Below the pieces are notes generated by a model that searched no databases, had not been told where the DNA came from, and saw only the letters and a program-made list of their open reading frames with translations. From positions 744,001-808,000 of the forward strand of contig NZ_AMRX01000006.1 of NCBI RefSeq assembly GCF_000300815.1: a stretch of 64,000 nucleotides of DNA, written 5' to 3'. How positions within the stretch are numbered: the stretch's first letter is position 1; each line of letters begins with the position of its first letter. The position numbers and the translations under genes are program-made. The DNA comes from Gayadomonas joobiniege G7. Lineage in GTDB: Bacteria; Pseudomonadota; Gammaproteobacteria; Enterobacterales; Alteromonadaceae. Shown here one piece after another: positions 8,836-19,500 of the stretch.

Positions 8836-10890
8836 TTACTCGTCTAACCTTGCATAGATACCTGCGGTCCATCTTGTTCCGCCACGCTCGTATGCGCCAA
8901 GATCAGCTTTAATACCAACCCGATTTTTATAAAAACCATCAACATCCATGGCGCTATCTAATAAAGGACTGTCGCTGGCGGGCATAAAGTTCTGATTATC
9001 TAGATCTTCAAAAATAGCCGGATCATTTTTTATGAGGTTATTTTGGCTATCAAAAGCAGGCCCAGGTAACCAATCGGCATGGCTGGCAATATTATTATAA
9101 ACTCGGTTATCTTTTTGCTCGTAGTTATTAACCCAGCTTCCCATAGCTTCACTTACTTGCCATAAGGTATTGTGAAACATATCATTGTTCCAGTTAGCCC
9201 AGTTAAGCTGAAGACCTGTCCAAGTAATATTCCAAACCACATTGTGGTCAACTTGATAGCCTTTACTATTATTGTCTAGATAAATACCAGCCGCGCGGCC
9301 ATCGGCATAAGCTGGGCCTGCTGTATCATGAAACCAGTTATGGTGAATACGGGTATTTTTTTGCTCGTCATTACCAACCGTATAAAAAATCCCACCATCG
9401 TTATTAATTAACATGCCATTTGAAACGTCATTGTAGGCGACTTCACCGTTTTTTCCTGGGTAATAAATACCGTCACGACCAAAATGAGAGATAGTATTCT
9501 GAACAATTTTAACATTATCGGCGCTGCATCTGATTGGCGAAGCGTGAATACCTAAGGTATTAAAATACCGAATAACATTATTTTTTATAACCGTCCCAAC
9601 ACCACGACCAGCCCATGCTTGAACAGCGACCCCAACCGCCGAACCATGCTCTAACAAGTTGCCTTCAATTAGGGCATGATGACCAGCCACCAGTATAGAG
9701 CCATCGGTCAGCTGCGCATTATTATTGTCTAAGTCATCTAACCGTTCGCGACCATGGATAATGGTATTATTTATAATTTTATTATAATGGCCTGAGGTGA
9801 TTACATTAGCACCAAATACATGCATATTTTGCAATTGAATATGGTTACCTTTAAGCTCTGCGGCGGTGACTTTAACTGGCACCTTCACACTGTCTATGGC
9901 CGGTTTTTGACCATCCGGCGGGTAAAAATATAAAGTTTCGGCCGTTGCGTCATAAAACCACTCACCTGGGTGATCGAGTAAATTTAATCGGTTAAATACC
10001 ACTAATCGGCCTCGATTATAGTTTCTATATACGCTTGGGTTATGTGGATTAAAAGGCCATTTATTTACATCTATTTTAGTATATTTTATTTGCCCGTCAC
10101 TCTGTGCTGTGATCTTTCGGGTCCAACTGGTTCCCGAGTGTGCGCCCAAATACCAAACATAACCTCCCACTAAATTGTCTGGCAGATTATTTGCCAATAT
10201 GGTTTCACCATCTCCGCCTTCGATAGCATGGGCATCAATGGTAAAACGATTATCATCTATGTTATTTGGCCAACGCGCCAAATCCATAATATTTCCATTG
10301 TGATAAACTTGATTAAAGGTATCACCTAGTGTGAGTTTAATATTGCTTTTATATATATTGCCTTGGTGTAATTGCCAATTATTCACAACTTGAGTCGAGA
10401 CCAAATTAACGGTTTCACCATTCGCAGCACGAACAATAATTGGATTATTTTCAGTCCCACTTTTTGAGATAAGCAAAGGTTCCGAATAACTCCCCCCTTT
10501 AATAATTAGTGTTTTACCTGCCGTTAACTCGGTGTTGGCTTTAGCAAACGTTTTAAAAGGCTCTGTCTGAGTGCCCGGGTTGTTATCATCACCATCGGAT
10601 GAGACAAAAATTGCATCGTCTGGGATATTTTGCTGGCAGCCTTGAAATTCTTTAAATCCTTTTTCATGCGGACATAAATCCAGGTCATCGCTGACACCAT
10701 CATAGTCTGAATCTAAAACAACAGATGGTGTCGGCGTCGGTGTCGGTGTAGGTGTAGGTGTAGGTGTCGGCGTCGGTGTCGGCGTCGGTGTCGGCGTAGG
10801 TGTCGATTCCACCGTTTCAGAATTGGACGAGCCACCACAAGCTGTCAGCAACAAACATAAGGCTAAAGTTGAAATTTTAAAATGCTTCAT
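8836..10890 (-). CDS. Lipoprotein with TP-repeat linker, TSP3-like repeat and right-handed beta-helix
   Basis: The real start is taken as the ATG at 10890, not the upstream in-frame ATG at 10974, because it opens a textbook lipoprotein signal with lipobox LTAC (Cys18). The product is 684 residues. After the lipidated Cys comes a Ser/Glu-rich stretch, then 13 Thr-Pro dipeptides, then DSDYDGVSDDLDLCP, a thrombospondin-type-3-like calcium-binding repeat. The remainder opens with IFVSSDGDDNNPGT...PFKTFAKA, the usual start of surface-attached parallel beta-helix proteins. Repeated 'NNTI/KNNVI/HNWFHD' rungs follow through about residue 600. Such proteins are commonly polysaccharide lyases, epimerases or glycosidases, which fits the sulfatase neighbourhood. 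Catalytic residues are not identifiable, so enzymatic activity is inferred. Confidence 0.82.
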   Translation of the reverse strand: MKHFKISTLALCLLLTACGGSSNSETVESTPTPTPTPTPTPTPTPTPTPTPTPTPSVVLDSDYDGVSDDLDLCPHEKGFKEFQGCQQNIPDDAIFVSSDGDDNNPGTQTEPFKTFAKANTELTAGKTLIIKGGSYSEPLLISKSGTENNPIIVRAANGETVNLVSTQVVNNWQLHQGNIYKSNIKLTLGDTFNQVYHNGNIMDLARWPNNIDDNRFTIDAHAIEGGDGETILANNLPDNLVGGYVWYLGAHSGTSWTRKITAQSDGQIKYTKIDVNKWPFNPHNPSVYRNYNRGRLVVFNRLNLLDHPGEWFYDATAETLYFYPPDGQKPAIDSVKVPVKVTAAELKGNHIQLQNMHVFGANVITSGHYNKIINNTIIHGRERLDDLDNNNAQLTDGSILVAGHHALIEGNLLEHGSAVGVAVQAWAGRGVGTVIKNNVIRYFNTLGIHASPIRCSADNVKIVQNTISHFGRDGIYYPGKNGEVAYNDVSNGMLINNDGGIFYTVGNDEQKNTRIHHNWFHDTAGPAYADGRAAGIYLDNNSKGYQVDHNVVWNITWTGLQLNWANWNNDMFHNTLWQVSEAMGSWVNNYEQKDNRVYNNIASHADWLPGPAFDSQNNLIKNDPAIFEDLDNQNFMPASDSPLLDSAMDVDGFYKNRVGIKADLGAYERGGTRWTAGIYARLDE
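10726..10804 (-). repeat. 13-unit hexanucleotide tandem repeat encoding Thr-Pro linker
   Basis: Positions 10727-10804 are 13 tandem six-base units of the form GGYGTM on the plus strand (ggtgtc, ggcgtc, ggtgta), encoding 13 TP dipeptides on the minus strand. Units are mixed at the two wobble positions rather than identical, which moderates slippage. A change in unit number would alter linker length without breaking frame. Confidence 0.9.
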
Positions 10891-10899
10891 TTCACAATC

Positions 10900-10936
10900 A
10901 CATGTTAACAATCTATTATTTTGTAAGATAACATGT
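10900..10936. repeat. 8-base inverted repeat in the beta-helix/SNF2 intergenic region
   Basis: ACATGTTA (10900-10907) and TAACATGT (10929-10936) form a perfect inverted repeat just upstream of the lipoprotein gene start (10890). Each arm contains the palindrome ACATGT. It could be an operator or a short hairpin. The rest of 10891-11148 is AT-rich, with nothing else I can defend. Confidence 0.4.
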
Positions 10937-11148
10937 AAACAAATCAAATGTAAATTATATTTAAACTTTAACATTTATATGGGAATAATCTTCGTATTTC
11001 AGGCATCATAAAATAAGTTATTAACAAACATCTTGTTTTTTAGAATTCTGACATCCCTAATGTATCCCTAAACAAGCTTGTCAGTCGTGCTAAATCCTGC
11101 TAGTTTTACGACTTTTATTTGGGCCAACGACTGCAAATTAACTAAATT

Positions 11149-14100
11149 ATGCTAATCAACCAAGCAAGTGCCCAACAAATTTGTGATCTTAAACAAGATT
11201 TTTTAAAACTCTCGTTAACCGAGCAAATAATTGTTAGAATTTTAGCTGTACTGTGGATCCCAACAAGTCGCCTGCAACTTAATGTTCTCCTGAACAAACT
11301 TCAAAAAACCGATAGTTTTAATTTAACTATCACTGAATTTACTGACGAACAACATAGCCGTTTAGCCAATCTGAACATATTGCAGCCTGGCCCCAAATTT
11401 TGTGAAGTTAATCCGTTGCTAAAAGCAACTCTTATACGAGAGGCCAAATTAAACAATGAATATAAACTGGTTCGCCATCTGCAAACAAGCTCAATTACTG
11501 CACTCAGTAGCCATACTCTAAGCGCGCAAAAAAACAAAGATGCCCTTAGAGTATTAGACTATTTTTATTTATCTGAATACGACAATTTAGAAGAGCAGTT
11601 AAAATACGGTGGGAGCGAAATATTATTAAACTGCTGTTTTTTACCCTTTGTACCATCACAACTCACTGACCTGCCCGAAACAATTAAAATTCAGGCATGC
11701 CAAAGTTTATTGCAACATACGCTACGCACAGGCTCAGATTTAGCTTTTGTTGCTAACTGCATTCAATCTTTAAATCAATCATCATCAGAAGATTTTAATC
11801 TCTTGGCTGCTCACGTTGCATTCTACCGAGCTGACTGGCCTTTATTTACTCAATTAAAGCTAGAACAAAATCTTCATTATCAAGCGATCGCTTTAGTGGC
11901 AGCTAAAAATTTTGTCCATGGCAGCATAGATACTGCACTCGCTGGTTTTAAAAAAGCCCTACAGGCTAAAAACAAGCAAAAAAAACGCCGCAAAAATCAG
12001 TTTTTAAATGGGCCTTTAGGTTTGATGCATAAATTGTGTTTGTTGGTCAAAGGGGCTCAAGGTTACCCGCAAATACTTAGCGAAGCCCTGGCACAAATTG
12101 ATTTTGAACGCGATAAAAGTCCAAACAATGCTATTTATTTGCCACTGAGTCGTGCAATGCGAACCCCCTTAATCGCGCTGCAAAATAAGCAGTCGTGCGA
12201 TCACAGCTACCGTTTGTATCAGCAACAAATCAAAATGCACTTTTTTTGTGGTCAGCTCATCAATTTTGCTCTAGCGGTCACACGCTTCTGGTGCAATCAA
12301 GCACATAACGACGAAGATAAATCTGTTATCTCTGATACCCTGCAAAAATTTAATCAATCAGGCGCTAATTTATTTGTTTTATTGATGAACAATTTTAATA
12401 AAACCGACAAGCATCCATTGCTTGATTTAGCCAGTGCTTTTACTCCTAAAAATCAATGGCAGTTAGCCCTCAATCAACTGACTGGTCAAACACCAAACAG
12501 CAGCAATAAAATCCATTGGCTGCTTAACTTAACCGCAGACACTGTTGAACTACAATGCCTTCTAAAAACAAATAAGTCAGAATTAGAGTACAAAACCGAT
12601 AAAGTATTAAACAACAAACAGTTATTTAGTGAAGAATATAACCACTATTTTAGTTTACAAGATAAACAGATCCGCCAATTATTAAACCAATTTGAGTATC
12701 AAGGTAAAACTTTCATCAGTACCGAAGCAGATGCGTGCATTTTTATGCTGCAAGCGCTAAATCATCATGCCAATTTATATCAAATGGCCGCCCCTGATCA
12801 GCCGCTACAGTTAAGTTATTCCGAGCCTTATCTTCAAATTAATCAAATCGAAGATAATTATTGTTTAACCATGCCAAATCTTCCTTCACGCTTTCAAATG
12901 AATAGACCGGCATTTAAAATAGTCAAACTAGCTAACCATCACTATCAATTTATTGTTTTTGGTTTCAGTCATTTAAGAATCGCGCAAGTGATTGGCGAAG
13001 AAGGTTTATGGGTGCCTACAGCAGCCAAACAAGAGATTTTAGCAACCATAACACAGATTGCGCCTCAATTAGATTTGATAACGTCTGATACCGAATTAAG
13101 CTCTGGTTTGGCTAAAGTTCCTTGCGAAACCGGTTTATGGCTTGATATTGAACCTTATGCTGCGGGTTTAAAATTTAATTGTTTTGTAATGCCGTTCGGC
13201 CCCAAGGGTCCGAGCTACCCACCGGCATTTGGTCAGAGTCTAGTCACAGCGCTTGTCGGGGGGCAACGCCTTGAAACGCATAGAAATTTAATTCAAGAGC
13301 AAGAAGACTTAGCGCAACTAGATATTTGTTGTCCGGGGTTTAGGGCCATGCACGGACATCAATTAGTATTAGAGGATAGTCAAAAAGCCTTAGATTTGTT
13401 AAGTCAAATACAAGCCTTTTCCAATCACCCTCAACCGAGTTTTAAATTAACGGTGCGCTGGCCAAAAGGCGTTAAAATAAGTTTATCTAAACCTCTAACC
13501 GCAAGCCAAATTCAATTATCAATTTATAAAAATCAACAATGGTTTGACTTTACCGGCGAAGTACAGATAAATGATCAGCAAACATTGAGTTTTCAGCAGT
13601 TATTATCCTTATACCAGCACCAGCAACGCCAATATATTGAGCTTAATCCTGAGCATTACCTACAGTTAAGCGACGATTTGAAACATAAAATGGATATGTT
13701 GCTGCAAATTAGCGAACAAGGACAATTTCATCCACTGGCTACCGAGCAAATGGATAAGGCTATTCAAGGAATGCGGTTAAAAACCCTGCATGGCTGGGCT
13801 GAACAAAAACGAGTCATGCAAGCGGCTTGGCGAGCAAAAATAAACCCACCTGCAGAGTTACGAGCAAATCTGCGTGACTACCAAAAAATAGGCATCGAAT
13901 GGGCACTCAGGCTTGCAAGTTGGCGAGCTGGAGCCTGTTTAGCCGACGAGATGGGCTTAGGTAAAACGCTGCAAGCAGTTGCGATTATGTTGGCTCGGGC
14001 CAAAAAAGGCCCGTCGTTGGTCTTAGCCCCGGCCTCTGTTGTGTATAATTGGGCAAACGAACTGAAAAAGTTTGCACCCAACTTACACACCTATTCTTTG

Positions 14101-15276
14101 TCTAATTATTGCGATCATAAACAGCGAGTTGCCAAACTTGATAACACTAAACCGGGCGACGTTATCTTATTAAGTTATGGTCTTTTAGTCAGTTTAAAAG
14201 ACGAATTAGCGGCGATTGAATGGACCAACTTGGTCGCAGACGAAGCACAAATGCTTAAAAACCCATTAAGCCAACGAACAAAAATTGTTTACGAACTCAA
14301 TGCTCATTTTAAAATGGTCATGACTGGCACCCCTATCGAAAACGATCTGACCGAACTTTGGAGTTTATTTAGGATCATAAACCCAGGTTTATTGGGGAAC
14401 TTAAAACGTTTTAACCAAAAGTTTATTCAGCCAATCGCTAACCAAGCTGACGACCCTATCGCTGCCAGCCAAGCCAAAGCGGGTCTTAAATTGTTAATAG
14501 ATCCTTTTATTTTACGCCGCACTAAAAAATCAGTAGCAACTGAATTGCCCGAAAAAACAGAGATTTACCAGGGTTTAGAGCTAGCGACAGACTATCAGTC
14601 ATTTTACGAAGCAGCGCGCCTAAACGCGCTCAAAATCATTCACAATCAGCAAACAGAAGGACCCTCTACGCAAAAAAATATTGCCGTATTAGCGCAACTC
14701 GTCAGGCTGCGCCAAGCGTGCTGTGACCCTAGGCTATTAATACCAAACAGCGACTTAAAAAGTCCAAAATTAACGGCGCTAAAAACGCTCGTGCCAGAGA
14801 TAGTAAACAACGGCCATCAGGTGCTAATTTTTAGTCAATTTGTCGGTTTTTTAAAATTAGTTCAGGAAGCATTAGCACAAATTGGTATAGACTCTGCTTA
14901 CTTGGATGGCGCCACGCCGAGTGATAAAAGGCAAAAGCAAATCAAAATTTTTCAAAACGGTGAAAAACCTGTTTTTTTAATCAGTTTAAAAGCCGGTGGT
15001 ACGGGTTTAAATTTAACCGCGGCCAGTTATGTAATCCATTTAGATCCTTGGTGGAATCCAGCTGTCAGCCAACAAGCCTCGGATCGAGCACACCGATTAG
15101 GCCAAAACAAACCGGTGACCATTTACCATTTTTATTGCAAAAACACGATCGAATCTCAAATATTAGCGTTGCATCAAAAAAAATCTAAATTAGCTTATGA
15201 TTTACTCGTTAACCAAGACCAGATTGTAAATACCAGCGTAAAAGAAATTCTTAATCTGCTTCAGACAAGCCTATAA
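11149..15276 (+). CDS. Very large SNF2-family DEAD/DEAH-type ATPase
   Basis: This is a 1375-residue protein. The C-terminal 500 residues are a complete SNF2 translocase: RDYQKIGIEWALRLASW, Walker A DEMGLGKT (933-940), the DEAQ box (1031-1034), VMTGTPIEN, and helicase C-terminal motifs KAGGTGLNL, DPWWNP (1299-1304) and the arginine-finger block QASDRAHRLGQ. Family members use ATP to translocate on duplex DNA and remodel protein-DNA or RNA-polymerase complexes. The first about 880 residues match nothing I know beyond resemblance to the poorly conserved N-termini of bacterial SNF2 proteins. It is a single-gene unit, divergent from the beta-helix lipoprotein and followed by a LacI regulator after 88 bases. 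No nuclease or methylase partner is adjacent, so a defence role is not indicated. Confidence 0.88.
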   Translation: MLINQASAQQICDLKQDFLKLSLTEQIIVRILAVLWIPTSRLQLNVLLNKLQKTDSFNLTITEFTDEQHSRLANLNILQPGPKFCEVNPLLKATLIREAKLNNEYKLVRHLQTSSITALSSHTLSAQKNKDALRVLDYFYLSEYDNLEEQLKYGGSEILLNCCFLPFVPSQLTDLPETIKIQACQSLLQHTLRTGSDLAFVANCIQSLNQSSSEDFNLLAAHVAFYRADWPLFTQLKLEQNLHYQAIALVAAKNFVHGSIDTALAGFKKALQAKNKQKKRRKNQFLNGPLGLMHKLCLLVKGAQGYPQILSEALAQIDFERDKSPNNAIYLPLSRAMRTPLIALQNKQSCDHSYRLYQQQIKMHFFCGQLINFALAVTRFWCNQAHNDEDKSVISDTLQKFNQSGANLFVLLMNNFNKTDKHPLLDLASAFTPKNQWQLALNQLTGQTPNSSNKIHWLLNLTADTVELQCLLKTNKSELEYKTDKVLNNKQLFSEEYNHYFSLQDKQIRQLLNQFEYQGKTFISTEADACIFMLQALNHHANLYQMAAPDQPLQLSYSEPYLQINQIEDNYCLTMPNLPSRFQMNRPAFKIVKLANHHYQFIVFGFSHLRIAQVIGEEGLWVPTAAKQEILATITQIAPQLDLITSDTELSSGLAKVPCETGLWLDIEPYAAGLKFNCFVMPFGPKGPSYPPAFGQSLVTALVGGQRLETHRNLIQEQEDLAQLDICCPGFRAMHGHQLVLEDSQKALDLLSQIQAFSNHPQPSFKLTVRWPKGVKISLSKPLTASQIQLSIYKNQQWFDFTGEVQINDQQTLSFQQLLSLYQHQQRQYIELNPEHYLQLSDDLKHKMDMLLQISEQGQFHPLATEQMDKAIQGMRLKTLHGWAEQKRVMQAAWRAKINPPAELRANLRDYQKIGIEWALRLASWRAGACLADEMGLGKTLQAVAIMLARAKKGPSLVLAPASVVYNWANELKKFAPNLHTYSLSNYCDHKQRVAKLDNTKPGDVILLSYGLLVSLKDELAAIEWTNLVADEAQMLKNPLSQRTKIVYELNAHFKMVMTGTPIENDLTELWSLFRIINPGLLGNLKRFNQKFIQPIANQADDPIAASQAKAGLKLLIDPFILRRTKKSVATELPEKTEIYQGLELATDYQSFYEAARLNALKIIHNQQTEGPSTQKNIAVLAQLVRLRQACCDPRLLIPNSDLKSPKLTALKTLVPEIVNNGHQVLIFSQFVGFLKLVQEALAQIGIDSAYLDGATPSDKRQKQIKIFQNGEKPVFLISLKAGGTGLNLTAASYVIHLDPWWNPAVSQQASDRAHRLGQNKPVTIYHFYCKNTIESQILALHQKKSKLAYDLLVNQDQIVNTSVKEILNLLQTSL

Positions 15277-15364
15277 ATTTACATCTTAATTACTTAAACA
15301 CTTTACTTTTTACTTAAAGGTTTTAGACTAAAGTTTATCTCTAACAACGGCGTATAGAGCAATA

Positions 15365-16408
15365 ATGCAATCAAATAAACCACTAACGTTAAAAAAAGTT
15401 GCCTCAATTTTAAATGTTTCTACCGCAACTATATCCAACGCATTTAATCGTCCAGATCAATTGTCTGCTCGGCTTAGAGAACGGATTCTAAGTGAGTGCG
15501 AACGTCTTGGTTATCACGGTCCAAACTTAGCGGCCCGCTCATTGCGTAAAGGTGAATCAGGGGTCATAGGTGTTCTGTTAACTGATTCACTGGCTTATCA
15601 TTTTACTGATGCGGTTGCCAACCAGTTTTTGCAAGGTATCAGTGAGGTATTAGAAAAAAATAATAAACAACTGCTCATGTTATCTGGCTGTAGCTCGGGT
15701 CAAATCGCGACAGGAATTGAAGCCCTGCCGGACGGCTTTATCATTTATGGAACACAAGATCACAACCCTCTGTTCGAACGCATAATTCGCCAAAACAAGC
15801 CAATAGTCACTGTCGATTTTGATTCACCCGATTACCCGTCGGTAAACATTGATAACCATGCAGCTGCATTTGAAATCGCCAATCACCTGTTGGCTCAATC
15901 AGTGGATACCTTAGCTATTTTAGGGTTGCGTTTAATTCACTCTGACCGTGTTTGTCGGATCACTCAAGACGAACTTTACGATCAGAGCGAATCTGTTTCC
16001 CGTCGGCGGCTAGATGCCTATATTGAAGCAATTAAAAATAATAATCTCGACATAGATGCAGAGCGCATTTGGCATATCCCGCTTAATTTGTACGAACAAG
16101 CTAAACAAGCTGCAAAAGAGGCTTTAACAAGTTTACCACGGGTAAATGGCATCATTTGCATGAGTGATACCATTGCACTGGCTGTATTGTCGGTTGCGCA
16201 AGAACTTAATATCTCAGTACCACAGGATCTCAAAGTCATAGGTTTTGACGATATTCCAGAAGCAAAACGAGCAACGCCGCCGCTTACTACCGTTTGCCAA
16301 GGCAGCAAGCTAAAAGGCCAATTAGCCGCAGAAGCACTATTAGACAAACATCAAAATACAACTAAACTCATGGTGCCAACAGAACTTGTGATCCGAAAAA
16401 GTTGTTAA
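15365..16408 (+). CDS. LacI-family transcriptional regulator
   Basis: The 347-residue repressor has a LacI helix-turn-helix at the N-terminus (LTLKKVASILNVSTATISNAFN, about residues 7-28) and a hinge segment (GPNLAARSLRKG). The periplasmic-binding-protein-like sugar domain starts at GVIGVLLTDSL and ends with the characteristic GFDDIPEAKRATPPLTTV. Family members bind sugars or sugar phosphates and control nearby carbohydrate genes. The closest carbohydrate-related genes are the sulfatases and beta-helix protein more than 4 kb upstream, so its targets are unknown. It lies 88 bases after the SNF2 gene and is followed by a hairpin. Confidence 0.9.
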   Translation: MQSNKPLTLKKVASILNVSTATISNAFNRPDQLSARLRERILSECERLGYHGPNLAARSLRKGESGVIGVLLTDSLAYHFTDAVANQFLQGISEVLEKNNKQLLMLSGCSSGQIATGIEALPDGFIIYGTQDHNPLFERIIRQNKPIVTVDFDSPDYPSVNIDNHAAAFEIANHLLAQSVDTLAILGLRLIHSDRVCRITQDELYDQSESVSRRRLDAYIEAIKNNNLDIDAERIWHIPLNLYEQAKQAAKEALTSLPRVNGIICMSDTIALAVLSVAQELNISVPQDLKVIGFDDIPEAKRATPPLTTVCQGSKLKGQLAAEALLDKHQNTTKLMVPTELVIRKSC

Positions 16409-16413
16409 AACGC

Positions 16414-16457
16414 ACGAGTGAATTTGTTTTTAAAAAACCACTCGTAAAATTTTATTT
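16414..16457 (+). terminator. Rho-independent terminator after the LacI-type regulator
   Basis: ACGAGTG (16414-16420) pairs with CACTCGT (16439-16445), with an internal TTTTT/AAAAA helix between them. AAAATTTTATTTTAT follows. It lies just after the stop codon at 16408. Confidence 0.6.
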
Positions 16458-16575
16458 TATCCATTAAATTTAAACAGATTACGTGTTTAGCCTCCGAAGT
16501 GTGCGAAGTTAGATTGTAATATTCTGATCTTCGTGCATAATTTTAAATGCAGTTTAATTTACCTTCAGTGACGAT

Positions 16576-19500
16576 ATGCAGTTCATTTTCGATCTATTCA
16601 ATATTCCAGTTAATAGCTTATTAACAGATGGCAGCTACAACCCATGGTTGGTTATCCTGTCGTTGTTTGTTGCCATTATTGCCTCATATATTTCATTAAA
16701 AGTTTCTGAATTAGCTGCGCAAGATGAGCAAGCCTCTCTCCGTCACGGAGGTTTAATGGCAGGTGCTTTAGCCTTAGGCGGTGGGGTTTGGTCAATGCAC
16801 TTTATCGGTATGACGGCGTTTACCTTATGTACCCCGGTTAGTTATCATTGGGGACTCACTATCGCGTCGATGATCCCCTCTCTTTTAGCCTCGTGGTGCG
16901 CATTATTTTTAATTAATCAAAAAAATATTGATACCCTGTCTCTACTCGTCGGGGGCGTTTTAGTGGGTTCGGGTATAGGTACCATGCATTATTTGGGCAT
17001 GGCGGCAATGGAAATGGCCCCTTTGCTTCGTTATGACCTTGGTATCTTTTTATTGTCTATTTTAGTTGCTGTCGTGCTGGCAGTTCTTTCTTTATGGATC
17101 AAATTTGGTTTAAAAAAATCTACTTATATTCAATTGTCGAATTTTCAACTCACTTGTTTGTCGGCCATTATAATGGGTTTAGCTATTTCAGGTATGCATT
17201 ATACTGGTATGGCCGCAGCTCGGTTTGTACTGCCACCTGGTCTTGAATTAAGTCAGCAAAACCAAGAAATTTCTCTTTATCTCGGACTCACGACAGGAGG
17301 CCTTACGTTAATCATTATCAGCTTAGTCATGTCTATCAATTATATGCTGAGATATAGAGAAAGCTCACGGTTAGCGACCGAAAATGCAACCCGAATTGAA
17401 GCCATAATGGATACAGCTATCGACGGCATTTTAACCATGGATGCAAATGGGGTGATTGTTTCAGCAAATAGAGCAACGGCCACTTTGTTTGGCTGGCAAG
17501 CTGAAGATTTAGTGGGTAACTCTATTAGCAAGGTCCTTACGAAAGAAATAAAAAGTGAATTTTTATTACAGTTAAATGCAGGCCAAAACCACTTTATTGG
17601 CCGCAGTCGTGAAATTCCCGTTAAAAATAAAACAGGTCAAACCGTGTATGTCCGTGTGGCTGTAGGCAAAGTTAAAGTCAGAGACAGACATTTATTTGTT
17701 GCTTTTGTATCTGACTTATCCGAGCGGGTAAAAATGGAGCAAGCGATTAGGGAAAGCGAAAGCAAGTTCCGGTCTTTGATTAGCAACATTCCAGGCATCG
17801 CATTTCGCTGTATTGACAATGACCAATGGCCGATGATTTACATTAGTGATGCGGTTGAGCAAATTACTGGTTATCCCGCACGAGATTTTCAACTACCAAA
17901 CCCAAAAATCTCGTTTAAGGATTTAATACATCCATTTGATCGTGAAAAAATAAAACTATCAGAGGATAATGCTGGGCGATATTTATGTGAATACCGAATT
18001 ATCAACCGTGACGGCAAAGTTAGATGGTTACACGAACAAGGTAGCCGAAGCCGCGATCCAGATACCCTAGAACTCTGTTTAGACGGTTTTATTATGGATA
18101 TTACAGAACGCAAATATATGGAAGCAGAGCTGATCGAAGCAAAAGAAACCGCAGAATCAGCCGCAGAAGCACGTGCCGCTTTTACCGCGAATATGAGCCA
18201 CGAAATTCGCACCCCTATGAATGCAATTATCGGTTTTAGCGACATCTTATTAGAAACCGATTTATCTAAGGAGCAAAACCGGCAGCTAAAAACCATCAAT
18301 CAATCAGCTAAATCTCTGTTGCACTTATTAAACGATATTTTAGATAGCGCTAAACTGGACAAAGGAAAATTTGAGCTGGATATTAGAGATTTTTACCTTA
18401 TAGAAGAAGTTGATGCGGTTATCTCAACCTTGTATATCGAAGCTAAACGCAAAAATATACGGTTAGCAGCACAAATTGCGAATGACCTCCCATCATGCTA
18501 TCGCGGCGATCCGGATCGTTTGCGCCAAGTATTAACCAATATTGTTGGAAACGCGATAAAATTTACCCACAAAGGCAGTGTAAATATCTCGGTCAACAAA
18601 AAAGGTGAAGGTGTGCTAATTCAGGTTAGAGACACAGGGATCGGCATGGATAACCAACAAATTAATAGTATTTTCAACGCTTATTCGCAAGCCGATGCAT
18701 CAATTAGCCGTAAATATGGCGGCACAGGTTTAGGTACGACCATTAGCCAAAAATTAATCCAATTAATGGGCGGCGAAATCAGTGTAGAAAGTGAACTTGG
18801 TAAAGGCAGCTGTTTTAGCATTTATATACCCCTAACAGAGAGCGATAGCTGTGCAATCAGTCGGGTCAATGAAAGCAAAATTGAATTACCACCATTAAAG
18901 ATTCTGATTGTTGACGATATTCAACAAAACCTAGATCTGTTAAAAGTAATTTTAAAACGGCAGGGACATACCTGCATCTTAGCCCGTGATGGCGAGCAGG
19001 CTATCGTACGTATGAAAAACGACAGTGGTATTGATGTGGTTTTAATGGATCTGCAGATGCCGATTAAAGATGGTTTAACGGCAACCGCTGAACGGCGAGA
19101 ATATGAATTGCAAAATAATTTACCCCAAATACCCATCATAGCGTTAACCGCTAGCGTTTTAGCCGAAGATCAAAAACAAGCTGAGCAAGCGGGTATGAAT
19201 GGTTTTGCAAATAAACCAGTGGACGCCAATCAATTATCAAATGAAATTGCGCGTGTGCTAGGCATTACCACATCGACGCTGCGCGAACACGAAGATCTTG
19301 AGTTTGAGCAACTTATCAATGAAACGAAAGGGGTATCACTCTGGGGAGATAAAAATGCCTATTTTACCGAAATTCAAAGGTTTTTAACTCAACATCCAAC
19401 GAACTCAGAAAAATTCTATCAATTATTAGATGATCATGATTGGGTGCAATTAAAACGATTAGTGCATACGTTAAAAGGCCTATCCGGTAATTTAGCTTTA

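Noticed and set aside
10726-10804. Short tandem repeat considered as a CRISPR-like array
   Set aside because: Units are six bases with no spacers and are in frame inside a lipoprotein gene; it is a TP-linker microsatellite.
10937-10948. Shared AAACAAATCAAA upstream of the beta-helix gene and of the 2426-4351 sulfatase
   Set aside because: A 12-base AT-rich match at only two sites, not found upstream of the other sulfatase or the agarase-like gene; too weak to call a regulon motif.
10891-10974. In-frame 28-codon N-terminal extension of the beta-helix lipoprotein
   Set aside because: The downstream ATG at 10890 begins a canonical lipoprotein signal; the upstream part would destroy it.
17889-18299. 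136-codon minus-strand open frame inside the hybrid kinase
   Set aside because: Antisense to conserved PAS/HisKA coding sequence; no independent support.
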